A DNA stretch of 64,000 bases from Rhodospirillaceae bacterium CCH5-H10 (GCA_001557035.1 LSKJ01000065.1:1-64000); one strand, 5' to 3'. Counted from the stretch's first letter, positions 25,004 to 34,192 are shown. Notes: generated by a model from the letters alone, not told the origin. Numbers and translations: made by a program.

Positions 25004-26149
25004 CTACAGGCTGCCCGCCTTCGACACGAGCTTCAGCCGCTCCAGTTCGCGAAGCACCAGGCCGGCCACGATGCGGTTGCCCTCGGCCGAGTGGTGGTCG
25101 GAGCGGTAGAGCGCATCGACGCCCTTCGCATCGACGACAGCCTGCATCGGCTGGGCGAGATCGAACGGGATGAGGCCCGACGCGCTCGCACAGCCCATCA
25201 CCTTGTCGACCGACCGCTGGTCGTCCGCGCGGCGCCCCGCGCTCTGCGTCCAGTACTCGCGGCTGTATTGCGCCATGACCACGACCGGCACGCCGAGCGC
25301 GGCGAGCCGCGGCATCAGCAGGCAGACGATCGCCTCGCCGCTGCCGGCCGGTGCGCCACGGACTTCGTCGAAGTACCAGCCGCGCTGCAGGCCCAGTCGC
25401 TGCACGACGAGATCGGCCAGCGCGAAGCGGCCGAGCCAGCGGGCCGGCTCGGGCAGCGGCACCGGCGCGTTCGGCTGGCCCGGCACCGGCACGTTGTGCT
25501 CCTGGAGCTTGCCGCCGGTCACGGTGAAGTAAGGCTTCTCGCGGCTCCACGCGACCTTCAGTTCGCTGCGCCTTATGTCGCCGGGCGTGAAGCTCATCAC
25601 GACGAACAGCGGCTTCACCTTGGGCACCAGCCGTTCCGTGCTGAGCGCACTCTGGTCGAAGGCGTAGCCGCTGACGCCGGCATTCACGACCTTGCGCCCC
25701 GTGAGGGTCTGCAGGTCGGCGGGCCAGGTCTCGTCGTCCATCACCTCGTCGCCCTTGGCGAAGGACGAGCCGGTCACCAGCACGGGCGGTTCGGCCAGCG
25801 CCACCGTGGGGTTGGTGCGGCGGAAGCCGTCGGCATCGGCATTGTAGGTGCGCGAGCTGCAACCGGGCGGCGAAGTCCATCCGATCTCGGGATCGAAGGC
25901 ATACTGGCACCGGACCCGCGCGACGTCCGGCCCCGTTCCCATCCGCTCGCGCGCGAGGTTCGGCCAGTGCGTCAGGCTGCCCGGGCCGGACAGCAACACG
26001 CGGCATGCCAGTTCGAGCAGTACCAGCGACACCATGACCGAGACCGACACCAGCAGGAGGGTCGCAAACCTGCCGGTTGTGTTTATTTCCGAACGAAGCT
26101 TTCGCTCGTCTTTCGGAGCGGCCTTCACCGCCTCACGATCGACGCTCAT
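25004..26149 (-). CDS. Membrane-anchored SGNH/GDSL-hydrolase-like protein
   Basis: A 381-residue protein with an N-terminal membrane helix (about residues 28-48, FATLLLVSVSVMVSLVLLEL) and a large extracytoplasmic domain. VLVTGSSFAKGDEV near 122 is a GDS-type nucleophile block, NAGVSGYAFDQ near 155 a block II/III glycine/asparagine region, and DHHSAEGNRI near 350 a DxxH-type block V. Relatives remove or add acyl groups on surface polysaccharide. Preceded by AGAGGTAAG. Stands alone; nearest gene on the same strand is more than 1 kb away. Confidence 0.72.
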   Translation of the reverse strand: MSVDREAVKAAPKDERKLRSEINTTGRFATLLLVSVSVMVSLVLLELACRVLLSGPGSLTHWPNLARERMGTGPDVARVRCQYAFDPEIGWTSPPGCSSRTYNADADGFRRTNPTVALAEPPVLVTGSSFAKGDEVMDDETWPADLQTLTGRKVVNAGVSGYAFDQSALSTERLVPKVKPLFVVMSFTPGDIRRSELKVAWSREKPYFTVTGGKLQEHNVPVPGQPNAPVPLPEPARWLGRFALADLVVQRLGLQRGWYFDEVRGAPAGSGEAIVCLLMPRLAALGVPVVVMAQYSREYWTQSAGRRADDQRSVDKVMGCASASGLIPFDLAQPMQAVVDAKGVDALYRSDHHSAEGNRIVAGLVLRELERLKLVSKAGSL

Positions 26150-26313
26150 GTCTTACCTCTCATGACGAGCGGATTTACTCGAAGCCCCATCCGAAGGGGA
26201 TGTGACGCTCGGTCGTAGGATTAGGCAGCCCGGAAGGCGAAATTTGGGCTGCGCGAGCTTGCCGACACCTCTGTTAAGGTGATGTCCATTGCGCTTTCAT
26301 AAGGAACAGACAC

Positions 26314-27243
26314 GTGACCGATGCCGCTCGGGGCCGTGACCCGGCCTGGGCCGCCGCTCGACGGCGGATCGAGCAGGGTCACCATCACTGCGGACCCGAC
26401 GGACCCCGGCCGCGGCGCCGCAAGATCGTCTTCACGCGCCTGCTCGACCTGTTCGCCTGGGGATTGAAGCTCACCCCGCTGTACCGCCGGGGCGTGCGCA
26501 ACGCGCTCGACCTGCGGCGCACCGAGTTCGAGATCGAGGTGCCCGGCCTGCCCTCGGCATTCGACGGCTATCGCATCCTCCATGTGAGCGACACGCACCT
26601 CGACGTCCTGCCGGACCTGGTGCCGGCCGCCCGCCGTCTGCTCGACGGTGTCGAAGTCGACCTGCTCGCCCTCACCGGCGATGTCCACGGCAACCACCAT
26701 GCACCCGTCGAGGCGTCGGCCGGTCACCTGATGGAGGCACTCAGCGACGTCCGGGTGAACGGGCCTCGCCTCGCGATCCTGGGCAACCACGATTCCGAGG
26801 CCATGGCGGACACGCTGGAGAGACTGGGCTTCGACGTGCTGATCAACCGCTCCGTCGTCATTGAGCGGGGGGTGGACCGGCTCGGCGTGACCGGACTGGA
26901 CGACGTGAACAGCTTCTATACCGATGCGGCCCGCAAGGCGCTGGACGGCGCGACCGAGGCCTGCCGCATCGCCCTGATCCATTCCGCGGAGATGGCCGAT
27001 CACGCTGCGGAGGCGGGCTACGCCCTCTATCTCGCGGGCCACACCCATGGCGGCCAGATCTGCCTGCCGGGCGGACGCCCCGTGTTCAGCACGCTGACGC
27101 GATGCCATCACGGCGCGGTCGGTCTCTGGAAGCAGGGCACGATGACCGGCTACACGAATTCGGGCCTGGGCGTCGCCTATCCGCCGGTGCGTTTCAATTG
27201 CCGCGGCGAGGTCGCGATCATCACCCTGCGCGGTAGCCGCTGA
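26314..27243 (+). CDS. Calcineurin-like metallophosphoesterase
   Basis: A 309-residue protein with the five metallophosphoesterase motifs: SDTHLD near residue 93, GDVHGN near 127, GNHD near 158, an HSAE histidine near 228 and GHTHGGQ near 245. This is close to the YaeI-like group that acts on phospholipid-type or small phosphodiesters, but the N terminus here is basic and has no clear membrane helix. GTG start at 26314 with AAGGAA upstream. Single-gene unit. Confidence 0.85.
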   Translation: MTDAARGRDPAWAAARRRIEQGHHHCGPDGPRPRRRKIVFTRLLDLFAWGLKLTPLYRRGVRNALDLRRTEFEIEVPGLPSAFDGYRILHVSDTHLDVLPDLVPAARRLLDGVEVDLLALTGDVHGNHHAPVEASAGHLMEALSDVRVNGPRLAILGNHDSEAMADTLERLGFDVLINRSVVIERGVDRLGVTGLDDVNSFYTDAARKALDGATEACRIALIHSAEMADHAAEAGYALYLAGHTHGGQICLPGGRPVFSTLTRCHHGAVGLWKQGTMTGYTNSGLGVAYPPVRFNCRGEVAIITLRGSR

Positions 27244-27250
27244 CGACGCT

Positions 27251-27457
27251 TCACCCGGACGTGCGGTCGGACGGCATCGCATGCAGGCAGGCGAAACCCG
27301 CCTCGGTCAGTTGCGGATAATCGCGGTTTCCCGTCACCAGCCCCAGCCGCGCCAGGCCCCACAACTCCTCGCGGATCCCGAGCCCCGTCAGCGACAGGCC
27401 GAGGGCGAGGCGGCGAACGATGATCTGCTGCGACGGATTGAGTTCGCCGAACTTCAT
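27251..27457 (-). CDS. Hypothetical small protein, winged-helix-like
   Basis: A 68-residue protein with GLGIREELWGLARLGLVTGNRDYPQLTEAGFACL, a helix-turn-helix then a small hairpin, the shape of a winged-helix end. It has codon use like its neighbours, which favours a real gene, but no strong ribosome site. Convergent with the metallophosphoesterase, 7 bases apart. Function unknown. Confidence 0.5.
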   Translation of the reverse strand: MKFGELNPSQQIIVRRLALGLSLTGLGIREELWGLARLGLVTGNRDYPQLTEAGFACLHAMPSDRTSG

Positions 27458-27532
27458 GACCGCCGCACGTTAGACGCAGTTGCTTACGAGGCCCTGACGG
27501 CGTGCCACGCCAGAGCCGCGTCGCCGCTTTCA

Positions 27533-27554
27533 CCTCCCCCGTCTTACGGCAGGG
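27533..27554. repeat. Family B repeat remnant
   Basis: CCTCCCCCGTCTTACGG is the start of a family B end hairpin, but the right arm is decayed (GCAGGG instead of GGGGAGG) and no core follows. A family C element begins 16 bases later, so C may have inserted in or replaced an older B copy. Confidence 0.6.
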
Positions 27555-27570
27555 CTACCGCATATGAGGT

Positions 27571-27671
27571 AAAGGTCCCTCGCTTACGCTCGGGATGACA
27601 TCCCTCGTTTGAGCGGCGCACTGCGCAAATCCCTGCAAAATTGTCATCCCGAGCGTAAGCGAGGGACCTTT
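27571..27671. repeat. Family C repeat, copy 1: perfect 30-base inverted repeat
   Basis: Bases 27571-27600 and 27642-27671 are exact reverse complements; arms begin AAAGGTCCCTCGC and end GGGATGACA. The 41-base centre has a small GCGCA/TGCGC hairpin. The same arms occur at 56080-56176. Size and structure suggest a small non-autonomous mobile or REP-type element. Confidence 0.88.
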
Positions 27672-27759
27672 CGCCTTCTTCAGGATGCCAACCAACACGG
27701 CCTCTTTAGAAGGGCACGCGGCCATAGAGCAGTTCGACTCGGTCTGAAATCATAATGGT

Positions 27760-28599
27760 CTAGCCGCCGGAGCGGCCCAGCCGCGCCGCCGTGGTGGCGA
27801 GCGAACCGCCCGCTGCTTCGAGTTGATCCATGATCGAGAAATGGTTGAGGTCGGCCAGCGGCAACAACTCACTGGGGAGCCCCGCCGCCTGCCGCGCCTC
27901 GTGATAGGCGACGGACTGGCGCTGCAGCTCGGGCAGTTCGCCGGTGCCATAGGCCAGGACGACCGGCGCGCTCTTCTTCGGCAAGTGCAGGATCGGACTG
28001 GTTTCCGCCGCCTGCGCCGCGGTCAGCCGAAGATTGTCGTTGAGATAGTTCAGCCGGCAGGGCTCGACGTCGTAGATGCCGCTGATCGCGAGGCCGGCAT
28101 CGACCTCGTCCATCGCCAGCGTCGTCGCGGTGAGATGGCCGCCCGCCGACCAGCCCGACACGACCAGCCGTCCCTGCCCAACGCCGTGGCGCGGCCCGTC
28201 GCGGCGCAGCCAACGCACCGCTTCGGCGATCTCCGCGACGATCGCCGGCAGCGTCGCTTCGGGCGCCAGCGTGTAACCCACGAAGGCGACATCCATGCCG
28301 TTGGCCAGCGGACCCGCCGCCATGCAGGCGAAGGTCTCCTTGGCGTTGCGCTGCCAGTAGCCGCCATGGATGAAGGCGAACAACGGCGCTTTGGCCGCGC
28401 CGCAGCGGAACAGGTCGAGCTTGTTGCGGGGCAGCGGACCATAGGCGAGATCGAGGCTCTCGGCATGGTCGGCACGGAAGCGATCGCTGCGGGCGATCCA
28501 GCCATCGCGCCGCGCACCGGAATCGGCGACGGCGTCGGTATTGTTGTAGCCCTTGTCGAGCTCCGCCCGCGTCATGCCCCGCCACACGATCTCGCTCAT
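27760..28599 (-). CDS. Alpha/beta hydrolase, kynurenine-formamidase/carboxylesterase type
   Basis: A 279-residue serine hydrolase. HGGYW near residue 78 supplies the oxyanion hole, GWSAGG near 148 the serine, and the C-terminal LNHFSIMDQ the histidine; the aspartate is probably in YGTGELPE or just before. HGGYW and overall length match small-molecule esterases and arylformamidases that open N-formylkynurenine, but no other kynurenine gene is near. The ATG at 28599 has AAGGA at good distance, better than the ATG two codons before it. Divergent from guanine deaminase. Confidence 0.8.
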   Translation of the reverse strand: MSEIVWRGMTRAELDKGYNNTDAVADSGARRDGWIARSDRFRADHAESLDLAYGPLPRNKLDLFRCGAAKAPLFAFIHGGYWQRNAKETFACMAAGPLANGMDVAFVGYTLAPEATLPAIVAEIAEAVRWLRRDGPRHGVGQGRLVVSGWSAGGHLTATTLAMDEVDAGLAISGIYDVEPCRLNYLNDNLRLTAAQAAETSPILHLPKKSAPVVLAYGTGELPELQRQSVAYHEARQAAGLPSELLPLADLNHFSIMDQLEAAGGSLATTAARLGRSGG

Positions 28600-28736
28600 C
28601 GCCATTCCTTCTGTTCCGGTCTTCTCGTGTAGCGTCTTTCCGACCGAGAAAGAATCACTTCGGTTCTCCCGACAAGGCCCTCCCCCTGATTGAGCGCCCC
28701 CAGCAAACGACGGGCGGCCGCATGAGACAATTGGTT

Positions 28737-28756
28737 GAAATGACTTAGTTCATTTC
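28737..28756. promoter_or_regulatory. Inverted repeat between divergent hydrolase and guanine deaminase genes
   Basis: GAAATGA and TCATTTC are perfect 7-base arms around CTTAGT. The site lies about 100 bases before guaD and 140 before the hydrolase in a 258-base divergent region, the usual location for an operator. No matching regulator gene is adjacent and I see no clear -10/-35 pair. Confidence 0.4.
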
Positions 28757-28857
28757 CGACCAGCCTCTCAGGATGAGGATGGTGTGTTTGAACGCGAGAC
28801 GAAAAGCCTCCAGCACGGCTCTTCCCCGCATTGCGGTTCGGTGCGAACGTCGGCGCA

Positions 28858-30177
28858 ATGAGTTCTTCTTCGCGTCCGACCGCCCTTCGCGGCCCCGCCC
28901 TCACCTTCAGCGGCGATCCGTTCCGCGACGGCCTCGACCGCACCATGGTCCACGAGCCCGATGCGATCGTGGCGATGCAGGACGGGCGCATCACCCATTT
29001 CGGCCCTGCTTCCCGCATCGCGCCGTTGCTGCCGGCGGGCACGGAGATTCGCGACTTCGGCAAGGACGCGCTGATCTCGGCAGGCTTCGTCGACACGCAC
29101 GTGCATTTCCCGCAAATGCCGATGATCGCGAGCCATGGCGCACAGCTCCTCGACTGGCTGGAACGCTACACCTTTCCGACCGAGCTGAAATTCGCCGACC
29201 GCGCCTACACGCGGCGGGTGGCCCGCGCGTTCCTGCAGGAGAATTTGCGCAACGGCATCACCACGAGCTGCGTCTACTGCACCGTGCACGCCCATTCGGC
29301 CGACATCCTGTTCGAGGAGGCCGAGGCGCTCGGCCTGCGGCTGGCCGCCGGCAAGGTACTGATGGACCGCAACGCGCCCGAGGCGCTGCGCGACACCGCC
29401 CAGTCGGGCTATGACGAATCGCAGGCGCTAATCCGCAAATGGCACGGTCGCGGCCGCCTGCTCTACGCCATCACGCCGCGCTTTGCGGGCACGAGTTCGC
29501 GCGAGCAACTCGCCGCTGCCGGAGCGCTGTGGCGCGACCATCCCGATTGCCTGATGCAGACGCACATCGCCGAGACGGAGGCCGAGGTCGCCTGGATCAA
29601 GGAACTGTTCCCCGAGCGTGCGAGCTATCTCGACGTCTACGATCATCACGGGCTTTGCGGAAAGCGCGCGGTGTTCGGCCACGGCATCTGGCTGGGCGAC
29701 GAGGAGTTGCAGCGCCTGCACGAAGCCGATGCCGCGATCGCCCACTGCCCGACCTCGAACTTCTTCCTGGGCAGCGGCCTGTTCGACATCACGCGGGCGA
29801 CCCGCGCCGACCGGCCCGTGCGCGTCGGCCTCGGCACCGATCTGGGCGCCGGCACGTCCTTCTCGATCCTGCAGACGCTGAACGAGGCCTACAAGGCGGC
29901 CCAGCTCAACCGCCATCCGCTGTCGGCCGCCCATGCCTATTATCTCGCGACGCGCGGCTCGGCGGCGGCCATGCATCTGGAAGACAAGATCGGCAGCATC
30001 GCGCCGGGCATGGAGGCCGATCTCGTGGTGCTCGACATGCGCTCCACGCCGCTGATCGCCTTCCGCATGGACGAGGCCCGCGACTTCGCCGAGCAGCTCT
30101 TCATCCAGATGATCCTGGGCGACGACCGGGCGGTGCAGGCGACCTACGTCGCCGGCCGGCCGGCCTACGCCCGCTGA
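28858..30177 (+). CDS. guaD: Guanine deaminase
   Basis: A 439-residue amidohydrolase-superfamily enzyme converting guanine to xanthine and ammonia. Zinc and substrate motifs are present: GFVDTHVHFPQM near residue 80, TSCVYCTVH near 140, HIAETEAEV near 238, the HGIW histidine near 278, CPTSNFFLGSG near 295 and GLGTDLGAGTSFS near 327. The frame is open from a TTG at 28831, but the ATG at 28858 matches the family start. Single gene, divergent from an alpha/beta hydrolase. Confidence 0.9.
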   Translation: MSSSSRPTALRGPALTFSGDPFRDGLDRTMVHEPDAIVAMQDGRITHFGPASRIAPLLPAGTEIRDFGKDALISAGFVDTHVHFPQMPMIASHGAQLLDWLERYTFPTELKFADRAYTRRVARAFLQENLRNGITTSCVYCTVHAHSADILFEEAEALGLRLAAGKVLMDRNAPEALRDTAQSGYDESQALIRKWHGRGRLLYAITPRFAGTSSREQLAAAGALWRDHPDCLMQTHIAETEAEVAWIKELFPERASYLDVYDHHGLCGKRAVFGHGIWLGDEELQRLHEADAAIAHCPTSNFFLGSGLFDITRATRADRPVRVGLGTDLGAGTSFSILQTLNEAYKAAQLNRHPLSAAHAYYLATRGSAAAMHLEDKIGSIAPGMEADLVVLDMRSTPLIAFRMDEARDFAEQLFIQMILGDDRAVQATYVAGRPAYAR

Positions 30178-30211
30178 AGACGAATTGCTTTCCCTAGCGT
30201 TAATTTTCAGT

Positions 30212-30417
30212 GTCGGACCATAAATATGGTGGCCGACCGTCCGATTTCGGCTTAGGCTTTCTTCGGTAGCTGAAGGAGGGTTTTTATCCGTTCGAGGACA
30301 TGTCCCCAGACGGAAACTGGTTCACCGGTGGAACGTCCACCGCGTGCCCTATCGGCCTCACCCCTCAGCCAGACCATCGATCGCCAACGCCTCCGCTCGC
30401 CGGGGGCGTTTTTGTTT
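30212..30417 (+). ncRNA. Candidate structured leader or small RNA ending in a terminator, upstream of phoH
   Basis: Between guaD and phoH lie several hairpins in series: GTCGG-CCATA/TATGG-CCGAC (30212-30237), CTTC/GAAG around GGTAGCT, GGACATGTCC, CCAG/CTGG and GGTGGA-ACG-TCCACC. A long-range pairing GGTG-GCCGA with TCGGCCTCACC could close the whole. An 8-base terminator stem follows (30387-30409, T-rich to 30417), 46 bases before phoH. TAAATA at about 30221 could be a -10. It does not match any riboswitch I know. It could be an sRNA, or an attenuator of phoH. Confidence 0.45.
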
Positions 30418-30463
30418 TGGGCGATCGGTCCCGCTCCCCTGACCAAGACACCGGAGTAAGAAT

Positions 30464-31189
30464 ATGGCCAAACGCGCCGCACGCCGAGCCAAGCTGCACG
30501 CCATCGACAGCGCCCGTATTCACAACGTCGTTTTCGACAACGCTCCGGCCAGCCAACGCGATCAGAGCTACATCAAGAAGGTCAGGCCTCGGACCGACAA
30601 CCAAAGGCTCCTGATGGAGGCGATAGATACAAAACCGCTGACCGTGGCGCTGGGACCGGCAGGCACCGGCAAGACCTACCTCGCGATCGCCGCCGCCGTC
30701 GAAGCCCTGGATGCCGGCACCGTCTCGCGCATCGTGCTGTCGCGGCCGGCCGTGGAAGCGGGCGAGAATTTGGGCTTCCTGCCGGGCGACATGCGCGAAA
30801 AGCTCGACCCCTACCTGCGCCCCCTGTGGGACGCCCTGAACGACCGGATGGGGCCGAAGCGCCTGAGCCAGCATCTCGACGACGGCACGATCGAGATCGC
30901 GCCCGTGGCCTTCATGCGCGGCCGCACCCTGAACAACGCTTTCGTGCTGATCGACGAGGCCCAGAACTGCACCTACGGGCAGCTCAAGATGCTGCTCACC
31001 CGGCTGGGCTGGCACTCGACCATGGTCATGACCGGCGATCCGGACCAGACCGACCTGCTGCCGGAATTGTCCGGCCTGGCCGCGATCGGGACCAAGCTGG
31101 ACGGGCTCGACGACGTCTCCGTGGTCCGCCTGACGCAGCAGGACGTGGTGCGTCACCCGCTGGTCGGACGCATGCTGTCGGTGCTGTGA
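30464..31189 (+). CDS. phoH: PhoH family protein
   Basis: A 241-residue ATPase-like protein of the cytosolic PhoH type. Walker A GPAGTGKTY near residue 66, Walker B NAFVLIDEAQN near 155, and MTGDPDQTDL near 187 with an arginine-finger region after it. It lacks the KH-like N-terminal domain of the YbeZ form and no ybeY follows, so it is the stand-alone phosphate-starvation-type paralogue; biological role is poorly known (RNA or nucleotide metabolism suspected). A terminator-ended leader lies directly upstream. Confidence 0.88.
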   Translation: MAKRAARRAKLHAIDSARIHNVVFDNAPASQRDQSYIKKVRPRTDNQRLLMEAIDTKPLTVALGPAGTGKTYLAIAAAVEALDAGTVSRIVLSRPAVEAGENLGFLPGDMREKLDPYLRPLWDALNDRMGPKRLSQHLDDGTIEIAPVAFMRGRTLNNAFVLIDEAQNCTYGQLKMLLTRLGWHSTMVMTGDPDQTDLLPELSGLAAIGTKLDGLDDVSVVRLTQQDVVRHPLVGRMLSVL

Positions 31190-31318
31190 AGCCACTCAAG
31201 TTATCCACATATCGAAGCGCGCCAGCCAAATGGTCCAGATCGAGAACAAAGGGGAGTGCCAGCTTTTTCTGACGTGAAGCCGGATCGTTGAAAACCAAAT
31301 GGATACATGAGGTTAAGC

Positions 31319-31346
31319 GAGGGGTGGCGGGCGACTGCCACCCCTC
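31319..31346. terminator. Strong hairpin between phoH and uvrC
   Basis: GAGGGGTGGC pairs with GCCACCCCTC (10 perfect bases, 8-base loop). A second smaller hairpin, GAGTCA/TGACTC, follows at 31354. There is no good T-tract, so rho-independent termination after phoH is only possible. Confidence 0.4.
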
Positions 31347-31471
31347 CTGGATTGAGTCAATATAGTGACTCTTCGCGAGCCTGCGCCGGGCATCGGGCTT
31401 GTTCACAGACTTCCCCACATGCCGCCGAGCGCCTTGTGCGGACGTGCCGGCGACACCATTCTCCGCGTCCC

Positions 31472-33358
31472 GTGACCGACGAAACCGACATCGACCTGCC
31501 CCCCAGCGAAGGCTCGCTTGCCGACGGCATGCGGATCATCGCCGACTTCGTGCGGACCCTGCCGCGCAAGCCGGGCGTCTATCGCATGATCTCGGCCGAG
31601 GGCGAGGTCCTGTACGTCGGCAAGGCCCGCTCGCTGCGCAGCCGCGTCGCGGCCTATACGCAGCCGACGCGGCTCGCCACGCGCCTGATCCGAATGGTTT
31701 CCGCGACGCGGACCATGGAATTCGCCGTTACGGACAGCGAAGCCGAGGCGCTGCTCCTCGAGAACAACCTGATCAAGCGCTTCCGGCCGCGCTTCAACGT
31801 GCTGCTGCGCGACGACAAGTCGTTCCCCTACATCGTCATCCGCCGCGACACCGACTGGCCGCAGCTCGCCAAGCATCGCGGCACGCGCGAGCCGGCCAAT
31901 GAGTATTTCGGGCCGTTCGCCTCGGCCACGGCGGTCAACCGCACGCTCTACGCCCTGCAACGCGCCTTCCCGCTGCGCTCCTGCTCCGACGGCGTCTTCT
32001 CGACGCGCACGCGGCCCTGCCTGCAGTACCAGATCAAGCGCTGCACGGCGCCCTGCGTCGGCCGCATCGAGCGGCCCGAGTACGACGCCATCGTGCAGGA
32101 GGTGCGCGGCTTCCTCGGCGGGCGCAATCGCGAGATCCAGCAGACGCTTTCCCAGCGCATGGAGCAGGCCTCGGCCAACCTCGAATTCGAGAGCGCCGCG
32201 ATCCTGCGCGACCGCATCCGCGCGCTGGCCCACATCACCTCGCACCAGTCGATCAGCCTGCCGTCGATCGACGAGGCCGACATCTTCGCCGCCCATGCCG
32301 AGGGCGGGCAGATCTGCGTCCAGGTGTTCTTTCTGCGGGCGGGCCAGAACCTCGGCAACCGCGCCTACTTCCCCAGCCACGGCAAGGAGCTCGACGAGGG
32401 CCAGGTGCTGGAGGCCTTCATGGGCCAGTTCTACGAAGCGCGGCAGGCACCAAAGCTGATCCTGACCAGCCATGACGTCGCCGAGCGCGAGCTGATGGAA
32501 AGCGCTCTGGCCTTGTCGGCCGGCCACAAGGTCGAGATCCGCCAGCCCAAGCGCGGCGATCAGAAGGACGTGCTCGACCAGGCGGTGAACAATGCGCGCG
32601 AGGCGCTGGCCCGCCGCATGGCCGAGCGCGGCACGCAGCGCACGCTGCTCGAAGGCGTGGCCCGCGTGTTCGGCCTCGACGCACCGCCCGAGCGCATCGA
32701 GGTGTACGACAACAGCCACATCCAGGGCACGGCGGCGATCGGCGCGATGATCGTGGCCGGGCCGGAAGGCTTCAACAAGAACGCCTACCGCAAGTTCAAC
32801 ATCAAGACCGAGGGTGCGGCGGGCGACGACTTCGCGATGATGCGCGAGGTGATGACCCGCCGGTTCGGCCGCGCGCTGAAGGAGAATCCCGAGCGCGACG
32901 ACGAGCATTGGCCCGACCTGCTGCTGATCGACGGCGGCCAGGGTCAGCTCGAAGCGGTGCGTGGGGTTATGGCCGAACTCGGCCTGGAGGACATTCCCCT
33001 GGTCGGCATCGCCAAGGGGCCCGACCGCGATGCGGGCCGCGAGCGCTTCTTCATGACCGGCAAGCAGCCCTTCTCCCTCGAGCCGCGCGATCCCGTCCTT
33101 TATTTCCTGCAGCGGCTGCGGGACGAGGCGCATCGCTTCGCGATCGGCACGCACCGCACGCGACGCGCGGCCGACATGACGCGCTCGGCGCTCGACGACG
33201 TGCCGGGCATAGGCGCCGGCCGCAAGCGCGCGCTGCTCAATCATTTCGGCAGCGCCCGTGCGGTTTCGGGTGCCACGCTGGAGGACATCAAGTCGGTGCC
33301 GGGAATCTCCAGCGCACTCGCCCAGAAAATCCATGACCACTTCCGGGGCGGCCGGTAA
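31472..33358 (+). CDS. uvrC: Excinuclease ABC subunit C
   Basis: A 628-residue UvrC. The GIY-YIG nuclease is at the N terminus (KPGVYRMI and LYVGKARSLRSRV, about 33-60), a cysteine pair CLQYQIKRCTAPCVG near 180, the UVR domain (NLEFESAAILRDRI) near 230, the RNase-H-like 3' nuclease with EVYDNSHIQG near 410, and a tandem helix-hairpin-helix at the end (VPGIGAGRKRALLNHFGS, VPGISSALAQKI). It cuts both sides of bulky DNA lesions with UvrB. I take the GTG at 31472; the frame is open to 31307. pgsA follows after 10 bases. Confidence 0.94.
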   Translation: MTDETDIDLPPSEGSLADGMRIIADFVRTLPRKPGVYRMISAEGEVLYVGKARSLRSRVAAYTQPTRLATRLIRMVSATRTMEFAVTDSEAEALLLENNLIKRFRPRFNVLLRDDKSFPYIVIRRDTDWPQLAKHRGTREPANEYFGPFASATAVNRTLYALQRAFPLRSCSDGVFSTRTRPCLQYQIKRCTAPCVGRIERPEYDAIVQEVRGFLGGRNREIQQTLSQRMEQASANLEFESAAILRDRIRALAHITSHQSISLPSIDEADIFAAHAEGGQICVQVFFLRAGQNLGNRAYFPSHGKELDEGQVLEAFMGQFYEARQAPKLILTSHDVAERELMESALALSAGHKVEIRQPKRGDQKDVLDQAVNNAREALARRMAERGTQRTLLEGVARVFGLDAPPERIEVYDNSHIQGTAAIGAMIVAGPEGFNKNAYRKFNIKTEGAAGDDFAMMREVMTRRFGRALKENPERDDEHWPDLLLIDGGQGQLEAVRGVMAELGLEDIPLVGIAKGPDRDAGRERFFMTGKQPFSLEPRDPVLYFLQRLRDEAHRFAIGTHRTRRAADMTRSALDDVPGIGAGRKRALLNHFGSARAVSGATLEDIKSVPGISSALAQKIHDHFRGGR

Positions 33359-33368
33359 GGTCGGGGCG

Positions 33369-33944
33369 ATGCTGTTCAATCTTCCCAACATGCTCACCCT
33401 GTCGCGCATCGTCGCGATTCCGCTGGTGGTCGCCTGCTTCTGGCTCGATCGCGGCTGGGCGCAGTGGTTCTCGATGGCGCTGTTCGTGGCCGCCGCGGTG
33501 ACCGACTGGTTCGATGGCTATTTCGCGCGGCGCTATCACCAGATCTCGCGCTTCGGCCGCTTCCTCGACCCGATCGCCGACAAGCTGCTGGTCGCCGCCG
33601 CCCTCGTCATGCTGGTCGACAACAGCACGCTGGCCGGCCTGAACGTGCTGGCTGCGCTGATCATCCTCGCCCGCGAAATCCTGGTCTCGGGCCTGCGAGA
33701 GTTTCTCGCCGAGCTGCGCGTCGGCCTGCCGGTGAGTGCGCTCGCCAAGTGGAAGACCGCCGTGCAGATGGTGGCGATCGCCGCGCTGCTGGTCGGCGAC
33801 GCGGCCGCGCACTGGGTGACGCAGGCCGGCATCGTGCTGATCTGGATCGCCGCCGCGCTCACCCTCATCACCGGCTACGACTATCTGCGCACCGGCCTGC
33901 GCCACATGGCCGAGGATGCGCCGGGCACGGGTGGCCAGAAGTGA
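33369..33944 (+). CDS. pgsA: CDP-diacylglycerol--glycerol-3-phosphate 3-phosphatidyltransferase
   Basis: A 191-residue integral membrane enzyme making phosphatidylglycerolphosphate. The CDP-alcohol phosphotransferase motif D-G-x2-A-R-x8-G-x3-D-x3-D is seen as WFDGYFARRYHQISRFGRFLDPIADK at about residues 48-73. Four to five membrane helices. Standard partner of uvrC in alphaproteobacteria; GTGA overlap with moaD. Confidence 0.93.
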   Translation: MLFNLPNMLTLSRIVAIPLVVACFWLDRGWAQWFSMALFVAAAVTDWFDGYFARRYHQISRFGRFLDPIADKLLVAAALVMLVDNSTLAGLNVLAALIILAREILVSGLREFLAELRVGLPVSALAKWKTAVQMVAIAALLVGDAAAHWVTQAGIVLIWIAAALTLITGYDYLRTGLRHMAEDAPGTGGQK

Positions 33945-34192
33945 AAGTCCGCTACTTCGCCTGGATGAAGAAGACCGTCGGCGTGCCGGAGGAAGAAGTC
34001 ACGCCACCGGCCGACATCGACACGGTGGGCGACCTGATCGTGTGGCTGCGCGGCCGCAGCCCCGGCCATGCCGAGGCGCTGGCGGAAGGCGCCGCATTCG
34101 GCGCCGCCGTCGACCAGCGCACCGCGACCTTCGACGTGAAGCTCGCGGGGGCGCGCGAAGTCGCGTTCTTCCCGCCCTTCACCGGCGGCTGA
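33941..34192 (+). CDS. moaD: Molybdopterin synthase sulfur carrier subunit MoaD
   Basis: An 83-residue ubiquitin-like sulfur carrier ending in the required Gly-Gly (FTGG). Its C terminus is thiocarboxylated and gives sulfur to precursor Z in complex with MoaE. GTG start overlaps the pgsA TGA. moaE begins 4 bases after the stop. This enzyme's product is needed by molybdenum hydroxylases such as the one at 12531-16180. Confidence 0.93.
   Translation: MKVRYFAWMKKTVGVPEEEVTPPADIDTVGDLIVWLRGRSPGHAEALAEGAAFGAAVDQRTATFDVKLAGAREVAFFPPFTGG

Larger units (their letters stand above)
27458..27759. other. Intergenic stretch holding repeat pieces
   Basis: About 300 bases without a gene. It holds a truncated family B hairpin (27533-27554), directly followed by a complete family C element (27571-27671). 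The rest (27672-27759) shows nothing I can name. Confidence 0.6.

Noticed and set aside
31403-33409. A 668-codon minus-strand frame opposite uvrC
   Set aside because: Antisense shadow of a conserved gene; no motif in the translation.
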